Below, piece after piece: positions 8,923-18,486 of a stretch of 34,725 nucleotides of DNA. The notes below the pieces were generated by a model that saw nothing but the letters and a program-made list of their open reading frames with translations, was not told the DNA's origin and did not search any database. The stretch is from Cytophagales bacterium (GTDB taxonomy: Bacteria > Bacteroidota > Bacteroidia > Cytophagales > 172606-1). Both the position numbers and the translations under genes were made by a program. The DNA lies in contig JAUJNL010000049.1 of NCBI GenBank assembly GCA_030448185.1, positions 1 through 34,725 on the forward strand, given 5' to 3'. Every line of letters begins with the position of its first letter. Within the stretch, counting starts at the first letter, position 1.

Positions 8923-10266
8923 CTATAATCCCGTAAAGTCAAATGTTTCAAGGTACTTGGTCGTAAATTTGCCGGAACGGAATCCTTCATCATCCATCAG
9001 CCTGATGTGGAACGGAATGGTGGTTTTTATTCCTTCAATCACAAATTCCTGCAGGGCACGTTTCATCCGGACGATGGCTTCTTCCCTGGATTGGGCACTT
9101 ACAATCAGCTTGGCAATCATGGAGTCATAGTTGGGAGGAATGGTGTAGCCTGCGTATACGTGACTATCCACCCGCACGCCATGACCACCCGGCATATGCA
9201 AGTGCGTGATTTTACCCGGTGAAGGCCGGAAACCATTAGCGGGATCTTCGGCATTAATCCGGCACTCAATAGCGTATAGATTTGGTTCGTAGTTACGACC
9301 CGAAATAGGCACCCCCGCAGCTACCTTAATCTGTTCTTTGATCAGGTCAAAATCAGTAACCTCTTCCGTAACCGGGTGTTCCACCTGAATACGGGTATTC
9401 ATTTCCATGAAGTAGAAATTACCATTTTTGTCTACTAAGAATTCGATAGTACCAGCTCCCTCGTAATTGATGGCTGAAGCACCTTTAATGGCGGCTTCCC
9501 CCATTCGCTGCCGCAATTCTGGCGTTATAATCGGAGAGGGCGTTTCTTCCAGCAACTTCTGATGACGTCGCTGAATAGAACAGTCCCGTTCGGACAAGTG
9601 GCAAACCTTGCCGTACTTATCTCCGACTACTTGTATTTCTACGTGGCGGGGCTCCTCCACAAATTTCTCCAGATATAAACCACCATTTCCAAAAGCAGCT
9701 TCGGCTTCCATACGGGCATCATTCCAGGCTTTGTCAAAATCAACCTCTGATTGGATAACCCGCATACCTCGGCCACCACCGCCGGCAGTAGCTTTAATGA
9801 TAACCGGATACCCTATCTGGGTGGCCAGTTGTTTTCCTTCCGACACTGATTCCAGCAAGCCGTCTGATCCGGGGATAATGGGTACACCGGCCCTTTTCAT
9901 CGTATCTTTGGCCGAGGCTTTGTCCCCCATAGACTCAATCATTTCGGGCGTAGGGCCAATAAACTTAATATTGTATTCCTGACAGATACGCGAAAAATCG
10001 GCATTTTCGGATAAAAATCCGTATCCGGGATGGATAGCATCTGCATTGGTAATTTCGGCAGCGGCAATAATATTGGGGATATTTAAGTAGGATAGTTTAC
10101 TGGCTGGGGGACCGATACAGACTGCTTCGTCGGCAAACTTCACATGCAGGCTTTCGCGGTCAGCAGTTGAAAAAACAGCTACTGTTTTTATGCCCATTTC
10201 CCGGCACGTCCGGATGATCCGCAATGCAATCTCTCCCCGGTTGGCAATGAGTATTTTTTTGAACAC
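8923..10266 (-). CDS. accC: Acetyl-CoA carboxylase, biotin carboxylase subunit
   Basis: 447 residues, full length. It carboxylates biotin on BCCP using ATP and bicarbonate, the first half-reaction of malonyl-CoA synthesis in the cytoplasm. The N-terminal domain starts [19 protein letters not shown]. The ATP-grasp domain has the glycine-rich [13 protein letters not shown] loop, the HVEIQVVGD and [16 protein letters not shown] strands and the [14 protein letters not shown] metal/bicarbonate site. The C-terminal domain has [17 protein letters not shown]. The start codon is GTG at 10266; no ATG is better placed. It is the last gene of the operon, 179 bases after accB, with a repeat-rich gap before it and a hairpin after it. 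Confidence 0.97.
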   Translation of the reverse strand: MFKKILIANRGEIALRIIRTCREMGIKTVAVFSTADRESLHVKFADEAVCIGPPASKLSYLNIPNIIAAAEITNADAIHPGYGFLSENADFSRICQEYNIKFIGPTPEMIESMGDKASAKDTMKRAGVPIIPGSDGLLESVSEGKQLATQIGYPVIIKATAGGGGRGMRVIQSEVDFDKAWNDARMEAEAAFGNGGLYLEKFVEEPRHVEIQVVGDKYGKVCHLSERDCSIQRRHQKLLEETPSPIITPELRQRMGEAAIKGASAINYEGAGTIEFLVDKNGNFYFMEMNTRIQVEHPVTEEVTDFDLIKEQIKVAAGVPISGRNYEPNLYAIECRINAEDPANGFRPSPGKITHLHMPGGHGVRVDSHVYAGYTIPPNYDSMIAKLIVSAQSREEAIVRMKRALQEFVIEGIKTTIPFHIRLMDDEGFRSGKFTTKYLETFDFTGL

Positions 10267-10274
10267 GTTCTTTT

Positions 10275-10435
10275 TAATGTTAACTGTTGAATGCTAAATG
10301 GTAAATGGGTATTGGATAGTAAGGTATCGGGTACTGGATATCAGCCGTCAGTTTTTCTCTGAATGACCTTTTTCTAATACCTAATAACCAGTACCTGCTA
10401 CCTATTTAACATTCAGCATTTAAAATTTAGAATTT
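10275..10435. repeat. Imperfect inverted repeat between accB and accC
   Basis: The left part contains GTTGAATGCTAAATGGTAAAT, GGGTATTGG and GGTACTGG words. The right part contains their approximate complements (CCAGTACC, CTACCTATTTAACATTCAGCATTTA). The arms are about 55 bases and diverged. Similar GGTATTAG/GGTACTAG words occur at 3545-3625 in the gap before rseP, suggesting a dispersed intergenic repeat family. Confidence 0.5.
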
Positions 10436-10445
10436 GAAATGGAAA

Positions 10446-10952
10446 TCAGGCTGGCTGAACCAGAAATAGTGGCTGATCATATTCAACTGGTGAGGCATTC
10501 TCTATCAGTATTTTTACGATCCGGCCGGAAACTTCGCTTTCAATTTCGTTGAATAATTTCATTGCTTCAATGATACAAAGGGTCTGCCCTTTTTTTATCT
10601 CATCCCCGATATTTACAAAAACGGGAGAATCAGGATTGGCAGACCGGTAAAAAGTACCGATCATTGGTGACTTAACGGTTAAATAATTCCCGGTTGAAGT
10701 CGCTTCGGCTGGTGTGACCGCAGGGGTAGCAGGCTGCGTCGGGGATACATTCACGGGCTGAGCCGTAAACGCAGGCGTATTCTGGATAGCAGGGGGAGGC
10801 AGCGAGGCAAGTGGCTGTGCCGAGGAATCGCCTGGCTTGGGGGCAGAATTGCGTTTTACGTTCAGTTTAAACTGCTCGGTTTCAATATTAACCTCATCCA
10901 AGCCGGATTTGGCAATAAAATCAATCAAATCCTGTATTTCTTTCGCTTTCAT
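10446..10952 (-). CDS. accB: Acetyl-CoA carboxylase biotin carboxyl carrier protein
   Basis: 168 residues. BCCP carries biotin between the carboxylase and the transferase. The N-terminal helix ([20 protein letters not shown]) is typical. A Pro/Ala/Gln-rich linker (about residues 45-85) precedes the biotinyl domain: [40 protein letters not shown], with the biotin acceptor Lys in EAMKLFN, and [17 protein letters not shown] at the end. The frame is open to a TTG at 10982, but the ATG at 10952 directly precedes the conserved KAKEIQDL and is the likelier start. It lies between efp and accC in the operon. Confidence 0.95.
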   Translation of the reverse strand: MKAKEIQDLIDFIAKSGLDEVNIETEQFKLNVKRNSAPKPGDSSAQPLASLPPPAIQNTPAFTAQPVNVSPTQPATPAVTPAEATSTGNYLTVKSPMIGTFYRSANPDSPVFVNIGDEIKKGQTLCIIEAMKLFNEIESEVSGRIVKILIENASPVEYDQPLFLVQPA

Positions 10953-11071
10953 GGTTTGGGTATTTGTGGTCTGACTGGTCAACCTGCCTGATAGTTAAAA
11001 TTGAAAGATAAGTTCTATGAAAATCAACAATAAAGACCCTATTAAATCTGCCTGCACAATAAGGGCATAAG

Positions 11072-11635
11072 TTACTTAACGCGTTCTACGTATTCATACG
11101 TACGGGTATCAACCCGGATTTTTTCGCCTTGCCCCACAAATAAAGGGACTCTGATGGTCGCACCAGTCTCCAGCGTAGCCGGTTTGGTAACCCCCGAGGT
11201 AGTATCCCCCTTGAGAGCAGGTTCCGTATAGTTTATTTCCAATTCTACAAAGGGAGGCAACTCGCAGAACAGCGGTGTTTCGGTATCCGCGTGAAAAAGG
11301 ATTTCGGTTTCTTGCCCATCTTTCATCAAATCAACGTTTTGCACCAATTTATCCTCCAGCATAACCTGTTCAAAAGTAGCGCTGTTCATAAAGTTGTATC
11401 CGTATTCATCCTTATACAGGAACTGGTGTTTGCGCCGTTCGATACGGGCAGTAGTTACTTGCACGCCTGAAGAAAACGTATTCTCAATGACGCGGCCAGT
11501 AGCCAGGTTTCTCAGCTTGGTGCGTACAAATGCACTGCCTTTGCCGGGCTTTACGTGCTGAAACTCAATGATCTGGTATAACCCGTTACTGAATTCGATG
11601 CAAAGCCCATTCCTGAAATCCGCAGTAGTCGCCAT
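11072..11635 (-). CDS. efp: Elongation factor P
   Basis: 187 residues, the normal length. EF-P binds between the ribosomal P and E sites and relieves stalling at polyproline stretches. Domain I contains the tip loop HVKPGKGSAFVRTKLRN, where the Lys region corresponds to the modified residue in other bacteria. Domain II follows (EQVMLEDKLVQNVDLMKDG), and domain III ends GQGEKIRVDTRTYEYVERV. It sits between fabH and accB with gaps of 49 and 89-119 bases, a placement common in Bacteroidota. No modification enzyme gene is seen in the window. Confidence 0.96.
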   Translation of the reverse strand: MATTADFRNGLCIEFSNGLYQIIEFQHVKPGKGSAFVRTKLRNLATGRVIENTFSSGVQVTTARIERRKHQFLYKDEYGYNFMNSATFEQVMLEDKLVQNVDLMKDGQETEILFHADTETPLFCELPPFVELEINYTEPALKGDTTSGVTKPATLETGATIRVPLFVGQGEKIRVDTRTYEYVERVK

Positions 11636-11684
11636 AGTTCATTGAGTAATAATTCAGCCCCGGATAGTTAACACCAACCATCAT

Positions 11685-12695
11685 TTATCTGGAGACCTTG
11701 TCTCCATCATAGGCCCACTTCAGGTAGGCTGCTCCCCAGGTAAAGCCTCCACCAAAGGCCGCAAAGACAATATTATCCCCTTTTCTCAGCATCTGTTCAT
11801 AATCCCACAGTGCCAGCGGAAGCGTGGCATTGGTGGTATTCCCGTATTTATGAATATTGATCATTACTTTCTCTTCGCCGATACCCATCCGTTGGGCGGT
11901 AGCGTCGATAATCCGTTTATTAGCTTGGTGGGGACAGAGCCAGTTGATCATATCGCCGGTCAATCGATTACGTTCCATCACTTCAGCTGCCACATCGGCC
12001 ATATTGGTTACGGCAAATTTGAATACGGAAGCGCCCTCCTGGTAAATATAATGTTCACGGTTGGTCACCGTCTCGATAGAAGGCGGACGGCGGCTCCCCC
12101 CAGCTTTCTGTACCAGATAGTTTACCCCTGATCCATCAGATTTAAGCACAAAATCCATCAAACCGTAGCCTTCCGTATCGGGCTCCAGCAGCGCTGCGCC
12201 GGCCCCGTCACCGAAAATAATACAGGTAGAACGGTCTTTATAATCCACAATAGAAGACATCTTGTCGGCGCCTACGACCACTACCTTTTTGTAACGGCCG
12301 GTTTCAATGAACTGCGAGCCGGTGCTCATAGCGTACAGAAAACCCGAACACGCTGCCTGCATGTCGTAGCTGAAGGCATTCTTCAACCCAACCATGTCAC
12401 TGATAATATTACCGGAAGCCGGAAAAACGAAATCGGGCGTAGTAGTGGAGCAAATGAGGAGGTCTATTTCTTCGGGGCGCGTATTGGTTTTTTCGAGCAG
12501 TCCCTGTACAGCCCTGGCCCCGAGATGAGAAGTTCCCATGCCTTCTCCTTTTAAAATTCTTCTTTCTTTAATGCCGGTACGGGTGGTTATCCATTCATCC
12601 GTCGTATCCACTATTGTTTCCAGTTCCTTATTAGTCAGAATATAATCCGGAACATACCCGTTGATACCCGTAATAGCGGCTTTAATTTTAGTCAT
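11685..12695 (-). CDS. fabH: Beta-ketoacyl-ACP synthase III
   Basis: 336 residues. FabH condenses acetyl-CoA (or branched starters) with malonyl-ACP to begin fatty-acid synthesis. The catalytic Cys is at about 116 in [13 protein letters not shown]. The catalytic His is in [11 protein letters not shown], and the Asn in [15 protein letters not shown]. The substrate loop [15 protein letters not shown] is near residues 33-47 and [10 protein letters not shown] is near the end. ATG at 12695 gives the standard start [11 protein letters not shown]. It lies 156 bases after plsX and 49 before efp. Confidence 0.96.
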   Translation of the reverse strand: MTKIKAAITGINGYVPDYILTNKELETIVDTTDEWITTRTGIKERRILKGEGMGTSHLGARAVQGLLEKTNTRPEEIDLLICSTTTPDFVFPASGNIISDMVGLKNAFSYDMQAACSGFLYAMSTGSQFIETGRYKKVVVVGADKMSSIVDYKDRSTCIIFGDGAGAALLEPDTEGYGLMDFVLKSDGSGVNYLVQKAGGSRRPPSIETVTNREHYIYQEGASVFKFAVTNMADVAAEVMERNRLTGDMINWLCPHQANKRIIDATAQRMGIGEEKVMINIHKYGNTTNATLPLALWDYEQMLRKGDNIVFAAFGGGFTWGAAYLKWAYDGDKVSR

Positions 12696-12851
12696 TCGGT
12701 AGTAGGTTTGTATTGAATTACTGAGGTGCTATGGCTTGGAACTATACTATAGCGTCCAAGGGACTACCGGAAATATCTCTAAACGCAATCACTTAGTGAT
12801 CTCCGCCTTGCCATGCTGGTAACTTACTACCTTACCCTCAAAATACCGGGC

Positions 12852-13799
12852 TTACTTCTGGCCGGTAAAAGCTTGTTTCAGTTTAATGTGCAACTTGGAC
12901 TCTGCCATTCGCCGGGCCTGCATCACCATGTTCTTCACCGCTAATGGCGAAGATACCCCGTGCCCGATTACCACGTTGCCATTTACTCCCAGAATCGGGC
13001 TTCCACCGGTAGCTTCATAGTTGAATTTATCCAGAAAATCATCGCGTACGCCACGATTGTAGAATACATCATATACTGATTCAGCCAATTTCAGGATCAC
13101 ATTACCGGTAAAACCATCACACACAATCACGTCGGCTTTATCCGTATATATATCCCGTCCCTCAACATTGCCGATAAAAGTGATGCGGGGATTAGTCTTC
13201 ATTAACTGGTGGGCTTGCTGCGTCAGAATGGTGCCTTTTTGCTCTTCTTCACCCAGGTTCATCAGTCCTACCCGTGGAGTAGGAATCTGTAATACGCTTT
13301 TAGCATACACTGATCCTAACTCGGCAAACTGGTCGAGCACCTCGGGTTTACAGTCGGCATTGGCACCTACGTCGAGAATTACGCCAACGGTGCCATCAGG
13401 TTTGGGATAGTGACTGGCAATGGAGGGTCTTTGCACTCCCTCAATAGCCTTCACACTGAACATAGCCCCGACCATCATCGCTCCGGTATTACCTGCACTG
13501 CAGAATGCATCAACCTGACCGGCTTTTAACAAGCCAAATCCGATCGCAATACTGGAATTCGTCTTTTGGGTAAAGGCTTTGGTGGGATGTTCGCCCATTT
13601 CAATCACCTCTTCGGCATGCAATACCGACAGGTTAGAACTGGTAAAAGTGGGCGTATGCAATAGATCGCGGATAACAGGTTCACGACCGATCAATACTAT
13701 TTCTACGCCGGCAGGTAATCCTTCACTGGCCAACAGGGCACCTTCTACGATGGCCTGGGGAGCAAAGTCGCCGCCCATTGCATCTAAAGCAATCTTCAT
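12852..13799 (-). CDS. plsX: Phosphate acyltransferase PlsX
   Basis: 315 residues. PlsX makes acyl-phosphate from acyl-ACP, the acyl donor for the first step of phospholipid synthesis (PlsY). The diagnostic start [19 protein letters not shown] is present. So are [63 protein letters not shown] and a C-terminal [14 protein letters not shown]. It follows rpmF by 102 bases, a gap that holds a strong hairpin, and precedes fabH. The rpmF-plsX-fabH order is widely conserved in bacteria. Confidence 0.96.
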   Translation of the reverse strand: MKIALDAMGGDFAPQAIVEGALLASEGLPAGVEIVLIGREPVIRDLLHTPTFTSSNLSVLHAEEVIEMGEHPTKAFTQKTNSSIAIGFGLLKAGQVDAFCSAGNTGAMMVGAMFSVKAIEGVQRPSIASHYPKPDGTVGVILDVGANADCKPEVLDQFAELGSVYAKSVLQIPTPRVGLMNLGEEEQKGTILTQQAHQLMKTNPRITFIGNVEGRDIYTDKADVIVCDGFTGNVILKLAESVYDVFYNRGVRDDFLDKFNYEATGGSPILGVNGNVVIGHGVSSPLAVKNMVMQARRMAESKLHIKLKQAFTGQK

Positions 13800-13843
13800 T
13801 ACGAATGAACCGGTTTTATATGGAAAAAAAACGGTATATCAAG

Positions 13844-13884
13844 TTGAGGACCGGACCGAATGCCTTATCTGATCCGGTCCTCAA
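13844..13884 (-). promoter_or_regulatory. Hairpin between rpmF and plsX
   Basis: TTGAGGACCGGA (13844-13855) and its exact complement TCCGGTCCTCAA (13873-13884) form a 12-bp stem with a 17-base loop in the rpmF-plsX gap. It lies 17 bases past the rpmF stop. No T-run follows, so it may be a partial terminator, an RNA-stabilising hairpin or a processing site that sets the L32 to PlsX ratio. Confidence 0.55.
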
Positions 13885-13901
13885 CAATAACGGAATTTTG
13901 C

Positions 13902-14099
13902 TTAAGAGGCAACGGATGTATAGTTTTCTATCGCAACTTTGCCATTATAATACAAGTCGCCGTTTACTACATAGGCGCGGTGACGCAAGTGCGGCTCACT
14001 CGTAGTCTGACAGATTGAGACTTGATTAGCTACTGCTTTATAATGCGTTCTTCTTTTATCTCTTCTCGTTTTTGAAGTTTTTCGTTTGGGATGTGCCAT
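13902..14099 (-). CDS. rpmF: 50S ribosomal protein L32
   Basis: 65 residues starting [20 protein letters not shown], the standard L32 N-terminus, with a basic first half and [17 protein letters not shown] later. L32 is a large-subunit protein. This copy has only one Cys ([18 protein letters not shown]), not the four-Cys zinc ribbon, so it is the zinc-independent form. The gene lies 36 bases after the corrected end of the DUF177 gene, the usual yceD-rpmF pair. Confidence 0.96.
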   Translation of the reverse strand: MAHPKRKTSKTRRDKRRTHYKAVANQVSICQTTSEPHLRHRAYVVNGDLYYNGKVAIENYTSVAS

Positions 14100-14135
14100 T
14101 TTTACAGAATACTATGTTGGGTATAAAAATATTTA

Positions 14136-14679
14136 TCAATTTTTAGGTAAATTCTTCAGAACCTGCCAACGCGGATCCACTTCATCGTTGTCATCATTAT
14201 CATCGCTGCCTGGCTCCGGCTGCGACCAGGTAAATCAGTAGTGCTTCATCGGTCTCCTCAAACTGGTCATTCAGAAAGCGGGGATGAATTTTCTTAATGG
14301 GCACCGATAATCCGATAAACTCGTAGATATATTGGGCCACGTTAATGCGCTGCGTATTCCGGTCAATAATTTCAATCTCGTCGGACAGTTCTTTATCCTC
14401 TTCACCGAATTTCAGAATGTGCCTTTCGCTAATGTCAAGCGGATAATTGAAAGGCTCGTTGGATCGGTCACAAATCTGCTCTATAAAGCCGGTAATATGG
14501 AAGTGCAACTGTAACATGGTTGCTGACTTATCCATAATAAGCTTTACCTTAAAACTTCCTTTTTCGATCAAACTCTGCTCGAAAGAGGCAAAGAATGAAT
14601 CATCACCTTCAAAATCATACTCATGCTTGCCCACTCGAAGGTTATAAATGTCTAGATCAAACGCCTTCAGATCCTTCAC
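14136..14679 (-). CDS. DUF177/YceD family protein (frameshift near the C-terminus)
   Basis: The DUF177/YceD family is co-transcribed with rpmF and linked to 23S rRNA handling. The N-terminus MKDLKAFDLDIYNLRVGKHEYDFE and the core VKLIMDKSATMLQLHFHITG are typical of Bacteroidota members, in which the zinc-ligand Cys are not all kept. As written the frame stops at 14200 after LLIYLVAAGARQR. Removing one base from the run near 14225 (TACCTGG) continues it as LLIYWSQPEPGSDDNDDNDE and VDPRWQVLKNLPKN, ending at 14136. DPRW..L is the conserved family terminus, and 14136-14679 is 181 codons plus one base. The start is GTG at 14679. The frameshift may be a sequencing error. Confidence 0.85.
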
Positions 14680-14704
14680 TATAAGTGATTTTTAATTAAG
14701 AGCG

Positions 14705-14712
14705 CAAAGTTA
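14705..14712 (-). promoter_or_regulatory. Bacteroidota -7 promoter box of the DUF177-rpmF-plsX operon
   Basis: Minus-strand TAACTTTG matches the TAnnTTTG consensus of the Bacteroidota primary sigma factor. It lies 25 bases before the GTG start, giving a leader of roughly 20 bases. A TTG 25 bases upstream is a little farther than usual for the -33 element. Confidence 0.6.
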
Positions 14713-14939
14713 AGCAGATATTTGCGATATAAAAAAGCAAAACTATGGCAGGTTTGGTTGATCAGGTCTGTTTTTTTGGTAAAGCCAGTCCGGCAAACTA
14801 AGGACCGAAAACAGTAGGATTCAAGCAAAGCCTTTTAACTGGAATAAACACGCTTAGTGCCGTCAACTCATTTCCAAAGCGTACTGGTTTTACCCGTTTT
14901 ACCCGTTGGTCAGGTAATATATGCCCCGAGAATGGCCAA

Positions 14940-14967
14940 TTGTCTTATTGTTCTTTTTTTACCTTTA
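14940..14967 (+). promoter_or_regulatory. Putative promoter of the outer-membrane protein gene at 15009
   Basis: TTG at 14940-14942 and TACCTTTA at 14960-14967 are separated by 17 bases, close to the Bacteroidota TTG-N17-23-TAnnTTTG pattern (one mismatch in the -7 box). The start codon is 41 bases downstream. The rest of 14713-14939 shows no feature. Confidence 0.5.
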
Positions 14968-15008
14968 CCTGCTTGTTATAAAGCATTTAGATCATACAAT
15001 ATTCGGCT

Positions 15009-15890
15009 ATGAAGAAAATCAACCATCTTTTTCTAGGTCTCTGTGCCACGGCTACTTTTTTATCCTCCGCTTGCGTTGGCCAGACCAGCGTGCACTTTGG
15101 CCTTACCACCGGATTTAACAGCACTTTTGTACTGGATAAAGGACTTGCCGAGGATCCCCGGTTTACTCCGGAACCTACTTACCGGTTCTCGCCAATCGGG
15201 GCATCCTTCGGGGCGGACTTTGGAAGGGGCTTCGGCTTGCAGCTAGAATCGATACTGTCTAAACAAGGTCAGGTGTACCATATTCTGGACAAAGCGGAGA
15301 AAGCAATCGGGGAACGGCGGATTGAATTGAATTATATAAACCTGCCCTTACTGTTGCGTTCTTTCAGTACGGGCTCGTCCCGTACCCGGTTCAACTTCCT
15401 GTTCGGACCTCAATTGTCGCTGCTCACCCAAGGTACTGAGGTATACGAGCAGTATCAAGCCGGCACTTTAGTACTGCCGGAAGGCGCCCAACCTCCTACG
15501 AATCCCAACACGGGCCAACCCGTTCAGGTAAATGCGGATCGTACGTATGACTACCCCAAAACGACGCAGACCCTGGCCAGTACGGATGCCAAGAACCAAT
15601 ACGAACAGTTCAAAAAGATGGACTTACAAGTGGCTCTTGGCTTAGGAGTAGACATTGACCTGGGAAGGTTTATGTATCTCTCCACGCAAATCCGGGGGAA
15701 CTATGGTTTCTTAGACATGCGGAACGAAGATCTCGTTAATTCAGTTAAGAATAATTCCAGCAAGCAGGCTATAAAAGACCTGGCCGGACAAAGGGCTAAT
15801 CTGCTGGTAGGAGCCCAAATTGGCTTGCATTGGATGTTTGGCGGAAACCGTACTTCCGGTAATGCCAGTAGCGGCGTTCCGGAAAGATAG
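15009..15890 (+). CDS. Outer-membrane beta-barrel protein (PorT/OmpW-like)
   Basis: 293 residues. A signal peptide is clear: MKKINHLFLGLCATATFLSS with cleavage probably near ACVGQ. The mature part alternates hydrophobic and polar residues typical of a small beta-barrel: VHFGLTTGFNSTFVL at the start, IGASFGADFGRGFGLQLESIL, IELNYINLPLLLR, FNFLFGPQLSLL, LQVALGLGVDIDLG. This matches the Bacteroidota PorT-family outer-membrane proteins (DUF with LNYINLPLLL). A long polar insertion (about residues 145-200) may be a surface loop. The exact function is unknown. It converges with the glycosyltransferase gene, 27 bases away. Confidence 0.8.
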   Translation: MKKINHLFLGLCATATFLSSACVGQTSVHFGLTTGFNSTFVLDKGLAEDPRFTPEPTYRFSPIGASFGADFGRGFGLQLESILSKQGQVYHILDKAEKAIGERRIELNYINLPLLLRSFSTGSSRTRFNFLFGPQLSLLTQGTEVYEQYQAGTLVLPEGAQPPTNPNTGQPVQVNADRTYDYPKTTQTLASTDAKNQYEQFKKMDLQVALGLGVDIDLGRFMYLSTQIRGNYGFLDMRNEDLVNSVKNNSSKQAIKDLAGQRANLLVGAQIGLHWMFGGNRTSGNASSGVPER

Positions 15891-15917
15891 AATGAATGTC
15901 GGATTTCGGATATTCGT

Positions 15918-16892
15918 TCACAGTCCTATTTTTTCGGCAACCAGATAGTCATTGGATTTGGTTGGGTTGGAAGTAGTCATCATTTCGCCCAGAAAACCCG
16001 CCATAAACAACTGAACGCCCACAATTACCGCCACCAGTCCTAGAAAAAATAGCGGCTTATCTGTCACACTCCGAACTGTCCGGTGCAGGTACCAGTTATG
16101 GTACACTTTCTCAATGATCAATCCGATGGCGATAAAAAAGCCAACCAGAAAGGAAAAAATGCCCAATGTCCCAAAAAAGTGCATAGGGCGTTTCCGGTAC
16201 CGGGTCACAAAAGTGATGGACACCAGATCCAGCAGACCAAAGATAAACCGTTCCAGGCCAAATTTGGTGTGCCCGTACTTACGAGCCCGGTGCTGGACTA
16301 CTTTTTCTCCGATTTTCGCGAACCCATTCCACTTGGCAATGATCGGGATATACCGGTGCATCTCGCCGTATACCTCAATTCCTTTCACTACCCGGCTGTC
16401 GTAGGCCTTGAGGCCACAGTTGAAATCGTGCAGGTAAATGCCCGACATGGCACGGGCCGCGGCATTATATAACTTGGTCGGGATGGTTTTAGTGATCGGG
16501 TCGTACCGCTTCTTTTTCCAGCCTGAAATCAGATCAAACCGATCCTCTTTGATCATCTTGTACAATCCGGGGATTTCGTCGGGGCTGTCCTGCAGGTCAG
16601 CATCCATGGTAATGACTACATCCCCCGAGGTGGCCCGGAAACCGACGTGTAAGGCAGCCGATTTGCCGTAGTTACGGTTAAAGCGGATTCCTTTAATGCA
16701 GGGATTCCGGACCGAAATCTGCCCAAGTACCTCCCAGGTATGGTCTTTACTGCCGTCGTCAATGATAATTACTTCGTAAGTAAACTGATTCTCGGCCATT
16801 ACGCGGGCAATCCAGTCGCACAATTCCGGCAGGGATTCGGCTTCGTCTTTGGCCGGAATCACCACTGAAATCATGGGTTTTTCTTGTATCAT
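15918..16892 (-). CDS. GT2 family glycosyltransferase, DPM1/GtrB-like membrane protein
   Basis: 324 residues. The N-terminal GT-A domain has ISVVIPAKDEAESLPEL, IIIDDGSKDHTW, the donor/metal motif TMDADLQDSPDEI (DxD) and NCGLKAYD. Two membrane helices follow at the C-terminus (FFGTLGIFSFLVGFFIAIGLI and LFFLGLVAVIVGVQLFMAGFL). This is the layout of polyprenyl-phosphate glycosyltransferases such as GtrB/ArnC, which load a sugar onto a lipid carrier at the inner membrane. The sugar is unknown. A possible second start is M7 (MISVVIPAK). A dead insertion sequence ends 51 bases before the start codon and has probably replaced the native upstream region. Confidence 0.92.
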   Translation of the reverse strand: MIQEKPMISVVIPAKDEAESLPELCDWIARVMAENQFTYEVIIIDDGSKDHTWEVLGQISVRNPCIKGIRFNRNYGKSAALHVGFRATSGDVVITMDADLQDSPDEIPGLYKMIKEDRFDLISGWKKKRYDPITKTIPTKLYNAAARAMSGIYLHDFNCGLKAYDSRVVKGIEVYGEMHRYIPIIAKWNGFAKIGEKVVQHRARKYGHTKFGLERFIFGLLDLVSITFVTRYRKRPMHFFGTLGIFSFLVGFFIAIGLIIEKVYHNWYLHRTVRSVTDKPLFFLGLVAVIVGVQLFMAGFLGEMMTTSNPTKSNDYLVAEKIGL

Positions 16893-16943
16893 GCGGCGAA
16901 TTTAGAAAAAAAGTCGGAACCGCTGATGGCAATGATTTTTATC

Positions 16944-18189
16944 GGGTGTACGACATTTTGCAGGTCAGGCCAAAATAAGCTCACGGACAGTATGCCAATT
17001 CCACTACAATTGGCTACCCGTAAATTAGCCACCTGCTGGGCCCTTGAACAGTCCATCGCTGTCGGGAACGTTTGAGCCGGTGTTGGATGACATGGCGGTG
17101 AGCGGCTTCCATCGGCCCCGAACCAATTAGAGACCTTTCTGACGGAAGGTTTTATAACGCATCCGTTTAAGATTGTTACGATAATAGCCACAGATACTTT
17201 TTTGGAGCTGGGCAGCTTTGCCTTTCAGGCTCATCAAGCTGATAGAAGTCAGGACTACTTCCGCCTGATCCTCCAGTAAGAGTTCTGCTTGTTGTTCAAT
17301 CCACTCTTTACGCAGGGGTTGATCTGGAAAAGCTTCCAGGGCAAAGCCACACAGGCGTTCTTTGGCGTGATAAAAGTCTAAAATCTGTTCCGAGTCAGGA
17401 TAGTACTGCCCGATCCAGTCCCAGATCCAGCGAGCTCCATCGGCAATCCAGACTAAATTCGTCAGATGATCTACCTGGGGAGCAAGCTTGTCAAAAAAGG
17501 CGTCCTGTTCGCCTAAATGCGCTACATACGTACTCTGCCGGATAAAATTCCGCTCCTGAGTCTGCGGTAAAACGGCGCTGGCCGGAAATAAACGAGCCAG
17601 TTTCATTGACCTATACATTTAGAATATTTGGCTACTTTTCCAGCCTTCCTGCCGGGTAAACACCATACCGCCATCCAGCATGGCGTAGTGTAATCGGTTT
17701 TCTTTCGGTTGTAGCGCATCAGTCTGCGATTGCTGCTTTTCCTGCCATAACTCTCCGTAGTGATGGGTAAGCCTTTCAATTTGTTTGGCACTTACCTGTA
17801 TGCCTGAGAGCTTTTCCAGCAACAGTTCTCCTTCGGCAAACACGCAAGCCTGACCCAGCAATACCACTTGTTCTTGTAGATACGCACTTTGGCTAAAGCC
17901 TGCCGGGCAATCGCAGTAGGGATGATCTTTGTTTACACTCACCCAGCCGTACTTACTTTGCAGTCTTTTTTTATTACGGTCTTTACTAACGGGGCCTAAA
18001 CTCTGCTCGAACACTTCCCGGCTAATCGCCTGCCACTGCGCATCAAAGGTCTTTTCATAATCGTACCCGTTTTTCTGCGCAGCCAGGGCTTTTTCCAAGG
18101 CTTCTATTTTTTCCAGTAATGCGGCTCTGTTGATCATCATCTATACGCTTTTTCCTAATTTACTCTTTTCTGCATTTTGTCGTACACCC
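16944..18189 (-). mobile_element. Insertion sequence, ISKra4 family (ISMich2-like), inactive
   Basis: A 1,246-bp element. Terminal inverted repeats begin GGGTGTACGACA (16944-16955 and its complement at 18178-18189), followed by partly matching TGCAG. The direct repeat ATTTTTAT flanks both ends (16935-16942 and 18190-18197), an 8-bp target duplication, with one unexplained C between repeat and IR on the left. Ends starting GGGT, a size near 1.25 kb and an 8-bp duplication agree with what I recall of the ISMich2 subgroup. The transposase is broken, so the copy cannot move by itself. Confidence 0.85.
16965..18140 (-). pseudogene. ISKra4-type transposase, interrupted by stop and frameshifts
   Basis: The first half (ATG at 18140) runs from a Leu/Glu-rich N-terminus through SKYGWVSVNKDHPYCDCPAG to LHYAMLDGGMVFTRQEGWK, whose Asp is the first catalytic acid. 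Then about 30 extra bases, including an in-frame TAA (17619-17621), separate GWK from KLARLFPAS. The frame continues as RNFIRQSTYVAHLG, IADGARWIWDW (second Asp), ILDFYHAKERL. It shifts at about 17127; the C-terminus reads IGSGPMEAAHRHVIQHRLKR (catalytic Glu), then in further shifted frames AQQVANLRVANC and NWHTVRELILA, stopping at 16965 just inside the left IR. So the complete gene is recognisable but has one stop and about three frameshifts. Confidence 0.85.
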
Positions 18190-18260
18190 ATTTTTATGAT
18201 AAAAGGGATAATACTCAATTTTTAAGGCCTCTGGTACAGTACATTTCATTTTGCTCTTTC

Positions 18261-18337
18261 GCGTTTGCAACGCAAAAGTAGTCTGTCTCGCGTTTAAAGC
18301 GCAATTCCAGGCGTTGCGCGCGTTACAAACGCGCAAC
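18261..18337. repeat. Cluster of GCG-rich palindromes
   Basis: Three short palindromes in 77 bases: GCGTTTGCAACGC (18261-18273), GCGTTTAAAGCGC (18290-18302) and GTTGCGCG...CGCGCAAC (18313-18337), the last also folding as GCGCGTT-ACA-AACGCGC. They share a GCGTTT core. This could be a REP-like intergenic repeat or a protein-binding cluster; no gene lies in 18198-18486. Confidence 0.6.
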
Positions 18338-18486
18338 AGGAGTTGTGAAAATGTACCGATGCGGAGTCAGGCACGGCAACGAATGCCTACCTAAAACATC
18401 CTTTTGAACCAGCTTACCAGATACGTGGAACCGTATCAAATGAATAATGCCCGCTATGGGGCAGGATTATCCTACAAATCAGTAGT

